The notes under the pieces were generated by a model, which made no database searches, had not been told where the DNA came from, and saw nothing but the letters and a program-made list of their open reading frames with translations. A program made the position numbers and the translations under genes. This document shows positions 17,401-28,500 of a DNA stretch of 58,581 nt, piece after piece (the first letter of the stretch is position 1; every line of letters begins with the position of its first letter). Source of the DNA: Cochliopodium minus (Eukaryota > Discosea > Himatismenida > Cochliopodiidae). Where the stretch lies: NCBI GenBank assembly GCA_024220525.1, contig JAMYWO010000246.1:2402-60982 (forward strand), in the 5' to 3' direction.

Positions 17401-18053
17401 ATTTCAAGGGATTACGAAAATATGAATTGATTCATTCAGTTGAAAAACTCAATAAAATCGAAAGTGCGGATTTTGATATTTTGATAAAAGTTCTCATTGA
17501 ATTTCAATTCCTCAAAGAAGATACTGAAACCTATCTTCCTCCAGTTCTCTTTAATTTAATGAATACATTTGAAAAAAGCGAGGAATGGTACAGTAAATAC
17601 CTCCAAAAAATAGAAAATAACAAAATTAAATTAGAGACATTTATAAGTGATGGTCAAACTCCTAAAGTGGGCTCACGTGAAGAAGCTTACCTATTCACTA
17701 AAAATTACAGTCAAAGCCAAGTAGGATACGCAGTGAATAGAGCCATTTTGCACATTTACTCTATTTTCGAAAATGATTACCATTATGATTCTTCAAATTT
17801 TTTCAATCGGAAAGATGTTTTAGAATTGCTTGATTCTCCTTGCAATGAAAACAACTTTAATTCTTTTTCAACTTTAGAATTTTTGTTTGTCAACAAGAAA
17901 ACCAGTTATCATTTCTATAATCATATTGCATTTTCAATTGATGAAAACAAAAGAGATTTTCTTGACTCTTACTCCAAAAACAAAATTCCTTTTCGTGAAG
18001 ATTTGATGAAACTTTTTCATTACAAAAAAGTGAAACAAATATATCAAATTTAA
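14413..18053 (+). CDS. Large P-loop NTPase with presequence-like N-terminus and repeat arrays
   Basis: Three exons join in phase 1. Exon 1 starts at ATG 14413 and is strongly basic with no acidic residues for about 45 residues (KKIIFKNIFQKGTKFKTNIK), like a mitochondrial presequence. A Lys/Glu coiled coil follows (EKEKKELENEREEH), then the repeat region described separately. After a repeat-filled intron (15801-16081), a long exon encodes an ATPase core. Walker A is GGILYGEEGIGKTEG and Walker B-like is IHLIVDRVDLLY; FLFLSGGSYLPFVFSR may be a sensor strand, and FFFGRNWGKISKFY resembles the G-x-P region of STAND/AAA folds. DAP3/mS29, RHS and STAND families were considered; none matches well enough to name it. 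Motif spacing suggests a working NTPase. Confidence 0.72.
15105..15693 (+). repeat. Three in-frame coding repeat arrays (SGSDV, KVYREDKSDN, GGL(N/D)ER)
   Basis: Inside the P-loop NTPase gene. First, about ten copies of a 15-bp unit give S-G-S-(D/N)-(V/M). Next come about eight copies of a roughly 33-bp unit giving KVYREDKSDNN. Last come about five copies of an 18-bp unit giving GGLNER or GGLDER. All preserve the frame. The first array would be acidic, and the second is mixed-charge, so the region is probably a flexible spacer between the coiled coil and the ATPase. Confidence 0.9.
15839..16081. repeat. AATATTAATTTAATAAAAG-type repeat filling an intron
   Basis: The intron before the ATPase exon consists largely of imperfect copies of AAATATTAATTTAATAAAAG with shorter derivatives (TATTAATTTAT). 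It separates the repeat-protein exon from the ATPase exon, and splicing across it keeps the frame (AKN|DSSLYKEG). Confidence 0.8.
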
Positions 18054-18107
18054 AATATAATTAAAAATTTAAAAATCGAATTTATTTATGGTGTTTGCTT
18101 ATAATTT

Positions 18108-21100
18108 CTATTTCAAAACCTCTTCTTTCCCTTTTGATATATAACAATTGTCATCAAAATTGGAGTTATTTTGGCCATAAAAAAAATCTTCATCTTCCAA
18201 AAGATCCTCAGAATCTTGATTTAGGAGATAATTCAGTTCAAATTTATTATCATCTTCAAAAGGATTACTTTGTTCTTCAAAAATAAAGTTGGTTGTTGGA
18301 GATTTGATACCATTTAAATTAAAGATCATCTTATTTAAATTATTATTATTATTGAGATTGAGATTACTATTTACACCCTCATTGTTTAAATTTGAATTGT
18401 TACTGTTGTTTGATTCCCCCAAAAAAGGAAGATCATTAGAAGGATTCAGTGGCTGAGGAGAAACCAACATATTAGGAACAGAACGCGTATTGAAATTTGT
18501 TTTGGAAATGTTAACAAGATGGTTTTTGTTGAGAAGAGTGTTTTTAAGATTAGTACCAACGCTTTTCCTTTCGACAGTTTTCATGATTTGAGGAGGAGTG
18601 CTATTGAGAAGGGAAATGTTATGGAGGGAAGGTGGTGGAGGATCTTCTTTTCTGTTTGTTTGAAGAGGAATGATGGGATCTTGCAAGGAGGAGGGAGGAT
18701 GGACAAAAAGAGGAGAAAGAGTGGGAGAATGAAAAGAGATTCCTTTATTGTTTGTTTGATTAACTTCTGGAATATTATTTTGTGAAAAAGAATGAGTAAC
18801 ATTGAATGAAGGGACATTATTCAATGAAGGAGCATTATTAAATTGAGGAACATTATTCAAAGGAGAGATTAACTTTGAATTATTTTGAATGTTTTGATTA
18901 AAACTGAAGGTATTTGAATGAGAAGGATCGGAATTAAAAGTAGGTGTAGGATTAAAGATATTATTGCTTTGCGGAGTGATTTTGGTCAAAGATTTGATGT
19001 GGGGAGATACTACGAGTGGTTTGTTGTTGATGGATATGTTTGACAGAGATCGTGTCTTTTGATGACCTTGATGAGGTTTCCTTAAAGAAGGAGTAGTTGC
19101 CACGTTGTTATTTCCGACAGTAAAATAAATAGGATTGTTATTTACAGAATTTTCATTGCTATTATTATTAATTTGAGGAATATTTACATTTGTATTGATA
19201 TTTACATTATTTCTGATATTATTATTGTTGTTGGGGTTTGTGTTGTTTTTATTTAAATTATTGTGATTATTTAGATTATTGGAGTAATTGTTGGAAGGAT
19301 TGGAGAGGGACAAACTGGAGAAAGGAATGTTTTTCTGCAATGAAGGAGAATCTTGAGAAGAATTATCTTCAAAACTAAAAGAAATGTTTTCAAGAGAATC
19401 AATATTTCTATTTTCGCGATTATTATTCACATCAACACTTTTATTAAAATTAGAAACAGGATTATAAATATTGTGATTAACATTATTATTATTAACATTG
19501 GGATTAACATTAGGTTTATTAACATTATTATTAGGATGAATGAAACTATTGATGGGATTATTGTTATTGGAATTACTTATGTTATTAATATCACTGCTGT
19601 TATTGGGATTGCTAATGTTAAAATTGCTACTGCTGTTGCTGGGATTACTTTTGAAATTAATATTGTTTTTAACCACATTCTTATTGTTATTGGAGGTTGT
19701 TTGGTGGAGAAAGACTGGCTGAGAGGAGTGGGTACGAGATGGATGAGAAGTAGGGGTAAAAGAAGAAATGTTATTAAGAGAAGAAGAGTTGTGATTAGGT
19801 CGAAGCATGTTTACCTATTAATGTTAGTTTTGTTTAACTTTTAGTTTATAAAATGTTTATTTATCGTTTTTATATAAGTTTATAAATTGTTTATTTCTTA
19901 ATTATTTTTATTTTTTATTGATTTATTTTATTTATATTTTACGTTGTTTTGAGGTCTGTTTGTTTGAGGGGAATTGTTGCTAGGAAGAGAAAAGACGATG
20001 GGGTAGGAAATGGGAGGGTTTTTAGAAATGTCCAAAGAAGACATGATAGATTTATTTCTACTGAAATTCACGTAATCTTTCACCACACTGTAAATAAACG
20101 AATATTGTGATTTCGTTTGAATAGATCCATATCTATCACATTTTGAAAAATTTAAAAAAATTGAAATTTATTATGAATTAGTATTAATTATCTTTATTAT
20201 ATCTTTAATTATCTTTATTAATTATCTTTATATATCTTTTATTTATTTCTTTTATTTATTCAATTAAAATCTTTTTTTTTAATTTAATAATGAATCAAAA
20301 TTTTTCTTTATTTTACCTTTGTGCTCTAATGTGTTTTACAGTTTGGTAGACATTAATTTTCCCATTAATATTATTCCTTAAATATTCCAAAGAAAAACAA
20401 ATGGCAACAAAACAACCAGTACGTCCTTTTTGTTTGAAAAAAAAAAGCAAATTAAGATTTAGTTACTTTTTTTTTTCTTCACAAAAATACCAAGCCCTGC
20501 TGAACAATGTACAATGGGAGGACCGTTTATATTTTCACCATTTAGTGATTTTGTTATTTCAGAGTAATAACGATATGCAGACTCCAACTTTAAAATTGAT
20601 AGTGAAGATGTTGGAACACCTTAAAAAAAAAAAAATTAAAAAAAATCTCTTAATAATTAAATATTCAATTTAAAAAAAATATTCAAGAAAAATATAGGAA
20701 TATTAAAAAAAAAAAAGACAAAATTAATATGAATCAAAATATAGATACCAAAATCAGGCCAATCAAAGAATAGAATGAGCGAAATCTTTCTTGATTTTTT
20801 GTTTTTCAATTTTTGAACATTGAGAGAATATACACTGAAAGAAGGATCACAAGAATAGGAAATGAAAGAGATTTCAAAATCAGCGAATTTCATTGGTATT
20901 TCTCCCATTTCAGGAAAATATCTTTCTGCTTTCTTCTTCCCCTTTTCAACCATTTTGGTTAAACAAATCACCACAGAACTCTTTTCTTGCCATAACATTC
21001 TGTAGAAATCATTGAAAGTGTTCGGTAATGGTGCTTGACAAGATATAAATTTAGGCTTTTTTTCTTGTTGAGGATTATTGTATGAATTGATATAATTTGC

Positions 21101-21637
21101 ATTAATGTAATCATCTGTTTTTACATTCTTCTTTTTATTTGTTTTTAATTTCACTCTTGTTGATTCTGTTGGGAATACGTTGTTATATCTATTCTTATTG
21201 GCATATTTTGATCCAGAAGGAAAGATATCTTTCATATTCGTATTCAAATTTGTTTTGGGCAAATTGGTTTCAGATGTTAGTTTTTTATATTCTTCTTCTA
21301 TCAATATTTCTTCTCTATCTTTTTTCCTATTTTCTATATTAGGTGATTTTGATCTTTTGGGTATTCTTTCAACAGATAATTCACTTGAATTATTCAAACT
21401 ATCACAATCCTCATCAACAAGGAGGTTTATATATCCACCCTTATATTTGCCATTATCAACATTATTTCTTTCCAAACTTAATTTTTCCAATTCTTTTGTT
21501 TTGTTTCCTCCAATATTTAATATTTCACCCTTTGATATATTTCTTTTTCTTTTTGGAGTATTAATCACATCCGAATTCTTCAATTGTAATCCAAGATCCA
21601 TCGATATTGTCAAATCTTCAATAGTATTGTTTTTCAT
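18108..21637 (-). CDS. Protein tyrosine phosphatase with Asn-rich C-terminal tail
   Basis: Classical cysteine PTP. ATG is at 21637. After about 150 variable residues the catalytic domain reads NRYNNVFPTESTRVKLK, DDYINANYINSY, KFISCQAPLPNTFNDFYRML and VVICLTKMVEKGKKKAERYF. The WPD loop is FFDWPDFGVPTSS across an intron. The signature is IVHCSAGL|GRTGCFVAI, also split by an intron; Cys and Arg are intact. The last helix is RYGSIQTKSQYSFIYSVV, where Q-T is the usual Q loop. A tail of over 550 residues follows, rich in Asn, Ser and Pro, encoded by one exon (18108-19808), with short proline motifs (PPPPSLHN). The tail is probably disordered and resembles the homopolymer tracts of dictyostelids. 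Substrates are unknown. Confidence 0.9.
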
Positions 21638-22094
21638 ATTCAAAAAAAAAATGGGAGGCCAATTAATTCAAATTTTTTTTTTTATATTCACCACAAGTTT
21701 TGAAAGTACCCAAAATGGTGAAAATATTTTTTTTTTTTTTTAATGAAATTTATTTCAGCAAAGTTTGATCTTGAAATTATAGATTCCAAACATTTTTTTA
21801 AAAAAAAGACACAATGAGCAATGATTGCCTTTTATCAATAATTGTTTCTATAATTTTAACAGAATATTCAATATTTTATATTTCAAATTTAGGGTAATTT
21901 TGTGAAAAAAAAATATGATTTGAAAAAAAAAAGAATAATCGAATAGTGAAGCGAAAATGTAAATGATAAAATAAATTTTAAAATTTAAAAAATTTAAAAA
22001 AAAAAATGATTTAAAAAGAAAGAGTAGGTTGAACAAGAATTTATAAAATTAAACAAAAAAAACAAAAGCAAAAAAAAAAAAGAAAAACAAGTAG
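21638..22094. other. Intergenic spacer upstream of the phosphatase gene
   Basis: A/T-only DNA with poly-A and poly-T runs, between the phosphatase start and the end of the ZNF598 gene, both on the minus strand. It presumably holds the phosphatase promoter. No motif stands out and the open frames here are low-complexity. Confidence 0.6.
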
Positions 22095-25000
22095 TCATCC
22101 AACATAAAAGAGAGTGGTACCTTTTTTCTTGGTTTGTTTGATGGGGTTCTTAGAGGGAGGTTGGTTTTTAGGTTTCTTGTTAGAAAGAGGACTTGTCAAA
22201 GGAATTTCAGGTTGAGAATCAGTTCTGGAGTTTAAAGGAAGACCAGGAAATTCTGAAAAAATGTCTTCTTCTCCCCAAAGCAATTGAATATCTTCAGGTG
22301 TCAAAGGTTTATTTTCTACAATTGGTTTAGTGGTATTGTTAGAACCAATAGAAGGAAACTCACCAGAAGAAAGAAGTTCTGGTTTCTTTTTCTTTTTGGA
22401 TTTATTTTCATTTTTATTTTCGGTGTTTGTTTTAGTTTTACTATTATTACTGTTATTATTAGTGGTGGGAGTTTGTTTTTTGTCTTTCTTTTCATTACTT
22501 TTGGGTTCGTTATTAGCTGGTTTTTTAGTTTGAGGAGGTTTCTTGGATTGAGAAGAAGTGTTGTCTGTTTTTGGAAGGTTTTTGTTATTTTTCTTTTTTG
22601 TACTCTCAAAATTAAGAGGCAAGGAGTCTTCTGAATTGGGTATCAATCGCTCAAATCCAGGAGGAACATCATCACCTTCGTTCTTGTTAGTAACATTAAC
22701 GTTACTATTGTTCTTGTTATTACCCTTGTTACCACTATTATTATTATTCGTGCTTTTATTTTTTCCCTTATTATTTTTAATATTATTATTTTTGTTAATA
22801 TTATTATTATTATTGTTATTATCAAATCCAGGAGGGAGATCATCATCTTCTACAACAATTAATTTGTTATTACTGTTAGATCCAAAACCAGGAGGCATAT
22901 CTTCTTCTTCTTCGATATTGGTGTTGTTTTTATTATTGGTATTATTATTGGTATTATTATTATTATTATTATTATTGGTATTATTGTTGGTATTGTTTTT
23001 GTTGTTATCATTTTTAGTTTTATTTTTATCTTTCTTATTTGTATTAGGGTCACTTTTGTTGGCAATTTCTTTTTCTTTTTCTTTTTCAGAGCGAAGTATT
23101 ATTTTTATTTCTTTTTTAGGAGGGTTTTTATTTTTATCATTGTTGTTATTAATATTATCTTTCTTTGATTTAGGTTCATTAGTAGAACTAGATTTATTAT
23201 CAACAGATGTTTCTTGGTTTGATCTTTTTACTACCACTTTTTTTTGATCATTAACATTGCTATTATTATTATTACCATTACTGCTATTATTATTATTATT
23301 GTTATTATTATTACCATTACTGCTNNNNNNNNNNNNNNNNNNNNNNNNNNNNNNNNNNNNNNNNNNNNNNNNNNNNNNNNNNNNNNNNNNNNNNNNNNNN
23401 NNNNNNNNNNNNNNNNNNNNNNNNTTACTATTGTTATTCTTTGTATCGTTCGAACTTTTATTGTCTTTATTGTTGGAGTTTGTATTGGTAGTCTTGTTAT
23501 CAGTGTTTTTATTTTTGATGACAATCACTTTTTTGTTTGGTTTTTCGCCATTACCACCATTTTGGTTATTTTTATTTCCACCAACATTATTATTATTATG
23601 ATTATTAGTACTATTCTCATTAAGGTCAGCACTAGGTAGATAAGAAGAAGAGGTTGGATCTAAAGAAGGTTTATCATTATCATTATTATTGCTGTTGCTG
23701 TTATTGTTATTGTTATCATCTTCACGACGTTTGTTTTTTTCGATGAAAGCATAATTTTTGAAGAAACGGACATACTCTAAAAACAATGTTCCTCTCTTTT
23801 CTGGAACAGGAAGAAGGGAGACAAGTTCGGGGAAATGTTCTTTAGTAGGTTGGTGACCGAACATTTCGTAGAATTCTCGAAAATAATCCTCCGCCGGCAT
23901 TTTCCCATTTTTGTAATCCGAAGAAAATCTCCGGAATATTTTGAATTTCACACTCCCGACTATATCTTTTATATTTGACAATAATACTTTGTTTCTCCTT
24001 TACATTATTAAAACAAAAATTAAAAATTAGATGTTATTCCTTATGTTTTTATAAAAAATAAATGTTTGGTGTGGAAATTAAATCATATTAAATAATTTTT
24101 GTTGTAAATAATATGTTGTTGTAAAATATATTTTAAATTAAAAAAAAAGAAAAACAAAGAGAGGGTTTACTGTTCGAGTTCAAAAAGATCGAGAGGAGGT
24201 TTAGGAAGACTGTGAATGAAATCATTATGTTTATCTTTATAGTTGTTATTGTTATTCTCTCTATGATGAGTCTGGTTATGGTGGTGATGGTTTTGAAGAT
24301 GGGGAGGTTTGAAAGAAGAGTAAGTAAAGTTGATATCTACTTTTCCTCCATGTGTCTGAGATTGATGTACTTTTAAATCTATCTCTGTGTTGAAAGCAAT
24401 AAGTTTGCAATTTGGATGAGCACACAAGTAATGATCGATGGCATAATGCTCCTCCAATTTGTTTATATTTTTGAAATATTGATAGTGAGATCCATTCTTT
24501 GCACATAAATTACATTCCTCGTGTTTTTTTTCCATATGTTCGTGTAATTGTTCGTTTCCATAGAAATGTGTTTTGCAGAATTTGCATGTTGGATGTCCTT
24601 TCAGATTGGTTATGTTTTCTCCTTCTTTCATATGTTTCTTTAAATCTGTTTGATTGAATGCCACTTGCTCTGATATAAACACAGGTCTTAAATCAATGTT
24701 TGTTAGTTTCAAAAATGGAAATAATTCAAAAAAATAATTGAAGAGTACCTGTCATATAAACATAAATCACTAAATTTTGGAATGATTATTGAAATTAATC
24801 TCAAATTGAGTTTAAATTTATTTACCAAAAGAATTTTTTGTGCACTTTTTCCACATGTTCCAAAAGATCTGCTTTATTTGGGAGTTTATTTCCACATTCT
24901 GTACATTTACAATCGAAAAATTCTTTCACTTTATTCAACAATCTTTGATTCACGTATCTTATTTTTGTGATTTTATCGAATATGAGTTCAGAAGAATTAT

Positions 25001-25289
25001 AATCTTCATAGTTTTTTGATATTTCATTTGAAAATACTACATTCTGCATATTTTCCTAAAATTAAAAATTTATTATTTTTTAATGACAAAACATAAACTC
25101 GTTTTCTCCCAAATTAATTACCTTACAAATACCACATTCATATTTTCCGTATAAATATCTGCTTCTTAATATACAATTTCCACAAACACTTTTATGATTA
25201 CAAGGACCAATTGCATAAATTTGTATTATATTTGCACAAAACAAGCAATCATCTTCATGTGATGCTGACAGATTGAGATTTTTCTTCAT
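22095..25289 (-). CDS. ZNF598: E3 ubiquitin ligase ZNF598 / HEL2, ribosome-collision sensor
   Basis: ZNF598/Hel2 ubiquitinates small-subunit ribosomal proteins on collided ribosomes. Exon 1 (ATG 25289) is a RING: CLFC, PCNHKSVCGNC, then a stretch ending CGIC. Exon 2 carries a C2H2-like finger (CTECGNKLPNKADLLEHVEK). Exon 3 has the zinc-finger cluster CKFCKTHFYGNEQLHEHMEK, ECNLC and YLCAHPNCKLIAFNT...DLKVHQSQTHG. The last exon joins as LEQRNKVLLSNIKDIVG and continues with YKNGKMPAEDYFREFYEMFG and LVSLLPVPEKR, the conserved C-terminal helical block. It ends in a long Asn/Lys tail with three PPGF motifs (DMPPGFG, DLPPGFD, DVPPGFE). An assembly gap of 100 N interrupts the Asn tract, so the length there is unknown. 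It is divergent from TTRAY2 across 240 bp. Confidence 0.9.
23325..23424. other. Assembly gap of 100 N
   Basis: Exactly 100 N inside the Asn/Ser-coding repeat of ZNF598. The flanks are near-identical (NGNNNN/SSNGN codons), so the gap probably reflects a collapsed or unresolved trinucleotide repeat. The true length and frame across it are unknown. Confidence 0.97.
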
Positions 25290-25529
25290 TTAATTTGAGA
25301 TTAGGTGATGTTAAATAAGGTTTTTTATTTTCAATTTTTTTTTATTTTGATTAATCTTAATTAGTTATTTGAAATTTAAAGGCAAAAAAGATCATTGTAG
25401 CTTGTAAAGAAGAAAAATGCGATAAGTTGTAAATCAAGTAAATTTTGATCCTTTATAAAAAAAATATTTGGCAAAATAAAAAAAAAAGGATTGAAATTTT
25501 TTAAAAAAATAAAACATCTAGGAAAGAAA

Positions 25530-28500
25530 ATGCAGAATAATATCAATACACAAATAAATCTTGAACAAATTCAATTCTATGTTACATCATCAAAAAAACA
25601 AATTGTTTGTTATGATATACATCCAACACAACCATATATGGTGATTGGTAAAATGAATTTCTTTGTTTTATAAATTTAAATATATCTCAATAAAAAAAAG
25701 GATACGATAATGGAAAGATTGTAATATGGGATTATAAAAATAGAAGGAAAATAAGAGAATTTTCACTTGAAAATGTGGTTCATGGCATTTTGGATTCAAG
25801 AACTATTGAAGATAAATTGAAAATAGGAAAAATAAACACATTAAGATTTTATGATAGAGATGTAATTGATTCAGGAGGATCAAGAAAAGATGTTCTTTAT
25901 AAACCAAGAAACAGAACTGAATTTCTTGTTGATTTATGGATTATAATCGTGACAGATTCAAGAGTTTTATTTTTTGATTATGTTGGTTCAAACACAAGAG
26001 AATTGAAACTTCAAGATCTTGGTGGAAAAGAACAAAAGTCATGTGAATTGTTTTGGGAAGGGGATTTCGATAAAATGATTGGTAATACTTCATTTCATGA
26101 GTATAATAATCAAAAAAAAAAAAAATTTTTATTCTCCTTTTAAATTTCATCCTTTATATATTTTAATTAATTATTTTAGCATTTGGAGGATCAGATGGTA
26201 ATATAAGAATATGGGATTTCAGCAAATGGCAATTGGCGAAAACATTGGTCGGAACGAAAGGAGGAATTACAAAATTAATTTCATTTCCACTCACCAATAA
26301 TGGAGTAGGAATGGCATCGATAGATGGGGTCGGGCAATTGAACATGTATGATGTGATTGCAGAAAAACTGATGATTTCAGAGAAAGCACATAAAGGAGAA
26401 ATAGAAAACATAACCTATGATCCCCTCTCTCATACCCTCGTCACAAGTGGAGCAGATAAAAATGTCTTTTGTTGGGATCTTTTGGGTTCAAAAATAAAAT
26501 CAGCAACGTACAAAGACAATCTCAGTTTCGTCTCCTCCTTTTCCCATGCCAGATCTCAAACCACCTCCATCATCTTCACCAACAAAGATAAAGCCTCCGT
26601 GTTGCATGGAGTGATAGACAGCGGAGTGAAACCAGTGATGATGTTCCCCATCCAAATCCCCAACGATAAAAAACCAAAGATCACCAATCTTACTTTGCAT
26701 CCCATCAATCACAACCTCATCTTTGTAGAAATAAACAAGGAATCTCTTTACATCTACAACTATGATCCTCATTATCCTCCCAACATCGCTGTCGCTAAAA
26801 AAGTCATTTACTGGGAAGAGCAATCGCACGTGAAGCACAACTCGTTCGAGGAGAACACCAAGTCTCTTTTCTTTTCTTCCTCCACTTTGTGCAAGATAGG
26901 CCCTTGGAACCCCTCTGAGAGGGTTGCTCTCTACATGAGTCCTTCTGGTTCTTTGTTGGCTGCTTTTTCCAATGCTCATTCAAGAGTGGACATCTATGAC
27001 TTGAATAACAAAGGTAATCTCCTTTTTTTTAAAAATTTTTGAATTTTTTGATTTTTTTTTAAAAAAATCATTTAATTAAAAAAAAATTTATTGTATTTAT
27101 TTTCTAAAATTATTTTATAATGTTAAATTATTTCGTTTTATTCATTAAAAATGGGATTTTTATCATGAGCATTTTCATATTAATGTTAATAATTTGATAA
27201 AACCTTTTTAAAAATTTGTACTTAAATTTTTTTAAAAAAGGAAAGAAAGTGTTTGAAGCAGGAGTAAAAAGTTTCTGTTGGTCAAAAACACACGAGAAGT
27301 TTGCGATATTGCTTCAGTTGGAAAAGAATGTGGAGGTGAAGGGAAGTTTTCGTTCCAAAAAAAACGTTCAGGTAGTTTCGGGTCATGATCTCCAAATCTA
27401 CCAGGCTAATCGTGAGACCAGTGGTGAATGTAAAATCGTCAATCCCATTAAAGGTATCGAAACCAAACGTGAAGTCAATTATCTCATCGAAGGTTTTTTG
27501 CTTGGTAACTCTTATAAAAAAAAATATTAATAATTAATCAAAATGAATTTTCAATAATAAAAATTCGAATTTATTTCAAAAAAATTAATATTGTATGAAA
27601 TAAATAAAAATATTGGAGAATAAACTCCAAAATAAAATTCAAAACAATCAAATAAAAAATAATTTAACTTTATTTTCAACAATAATCATGAAAAATATTT
27701 TTTAAAAAATAATTGTGAAAATAAATTAGAAATTAAATTATTTTTTTTTTTTATCATTTTTTTAATTTATTTTTCATTTTTCTATTTCAAAAAAAAAAAA
27801 AGGAGTGGTATTGTCAGCAACAGAAAAATCAGAGGCATCATTACAATTTTTCAGTTGGAATGGAAACCCTATAGGACATGTATTTCCTGAACCCTCCTTC
27901 GTGTTGTGGCATCCTGATTTTCTTTATTGTTTGATTGCTTTCCCAGACAAAATCACCATTTTCAAAACCACTCCCTCCTTCAAACTCATTTTGTCTCTTG
28001 AGTTTGTCATTACTTCTGCCTATTGGTTTCGTGATTCCCTTTTTTACATCACTGATAATGATATCGGAATTTGTATTTTTTTTTATTTTTTTATTATTTT
28101 TTGGTTTTATTAATTTTTAATTCTTATTTTATTCTTTATTTATATTTAATTTATTTTTTTTCAATTAATTTTTAAATTTATTAATATTTTCATTTTACTT
28201 TTATTTTCATCTTTAATTTTAATTTTTTACTTTTATTTAATTTGTAGTTTTCAATTAATTTTTTTACTTTATTAGAGTTTCATTTTTAATTTATTTTTTA
28301 TATTTATTAATTTATTTTGATATCGGAATTTAATTGATTTTTAAATTATTTTTTAAATAGTATTCCCAAAAGCAGAGCAATCGGAGCCAATACCAATATG
28401 CTCTTATTTGCCATTGGTGGACTCTCCATTTGTTTCTCCAACACCCAGAAGACCCCTTGGTGCTTTGAGAATTCTTGACGTTTTGGACAAAGTAAAAAAA

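Noticed and set aside
16107-18053. Reading the P-loop protein as mitochondrial DAP3/mS29 or as an RHS-type element protein
   Set aside because: Walker A and B fit a general NTPase, but the diagnostic blocks of DAP3 and RHS after Walker B are absent, and no mobile-element features flank the gene.
19353-19844. Ile/Asn-rich + strand open frame
   Set aside because: It is antisense to the phosphatase tail, same repeat artefact.
22558-23247. Leu/Ser-rich + strand open frame of 229 residues
   Set aside because: It is antisense to the Asn/Lys-rich ZNF598 tail; Asn codons read backwards give poly-Leu/Ile. Not a membrane protein.
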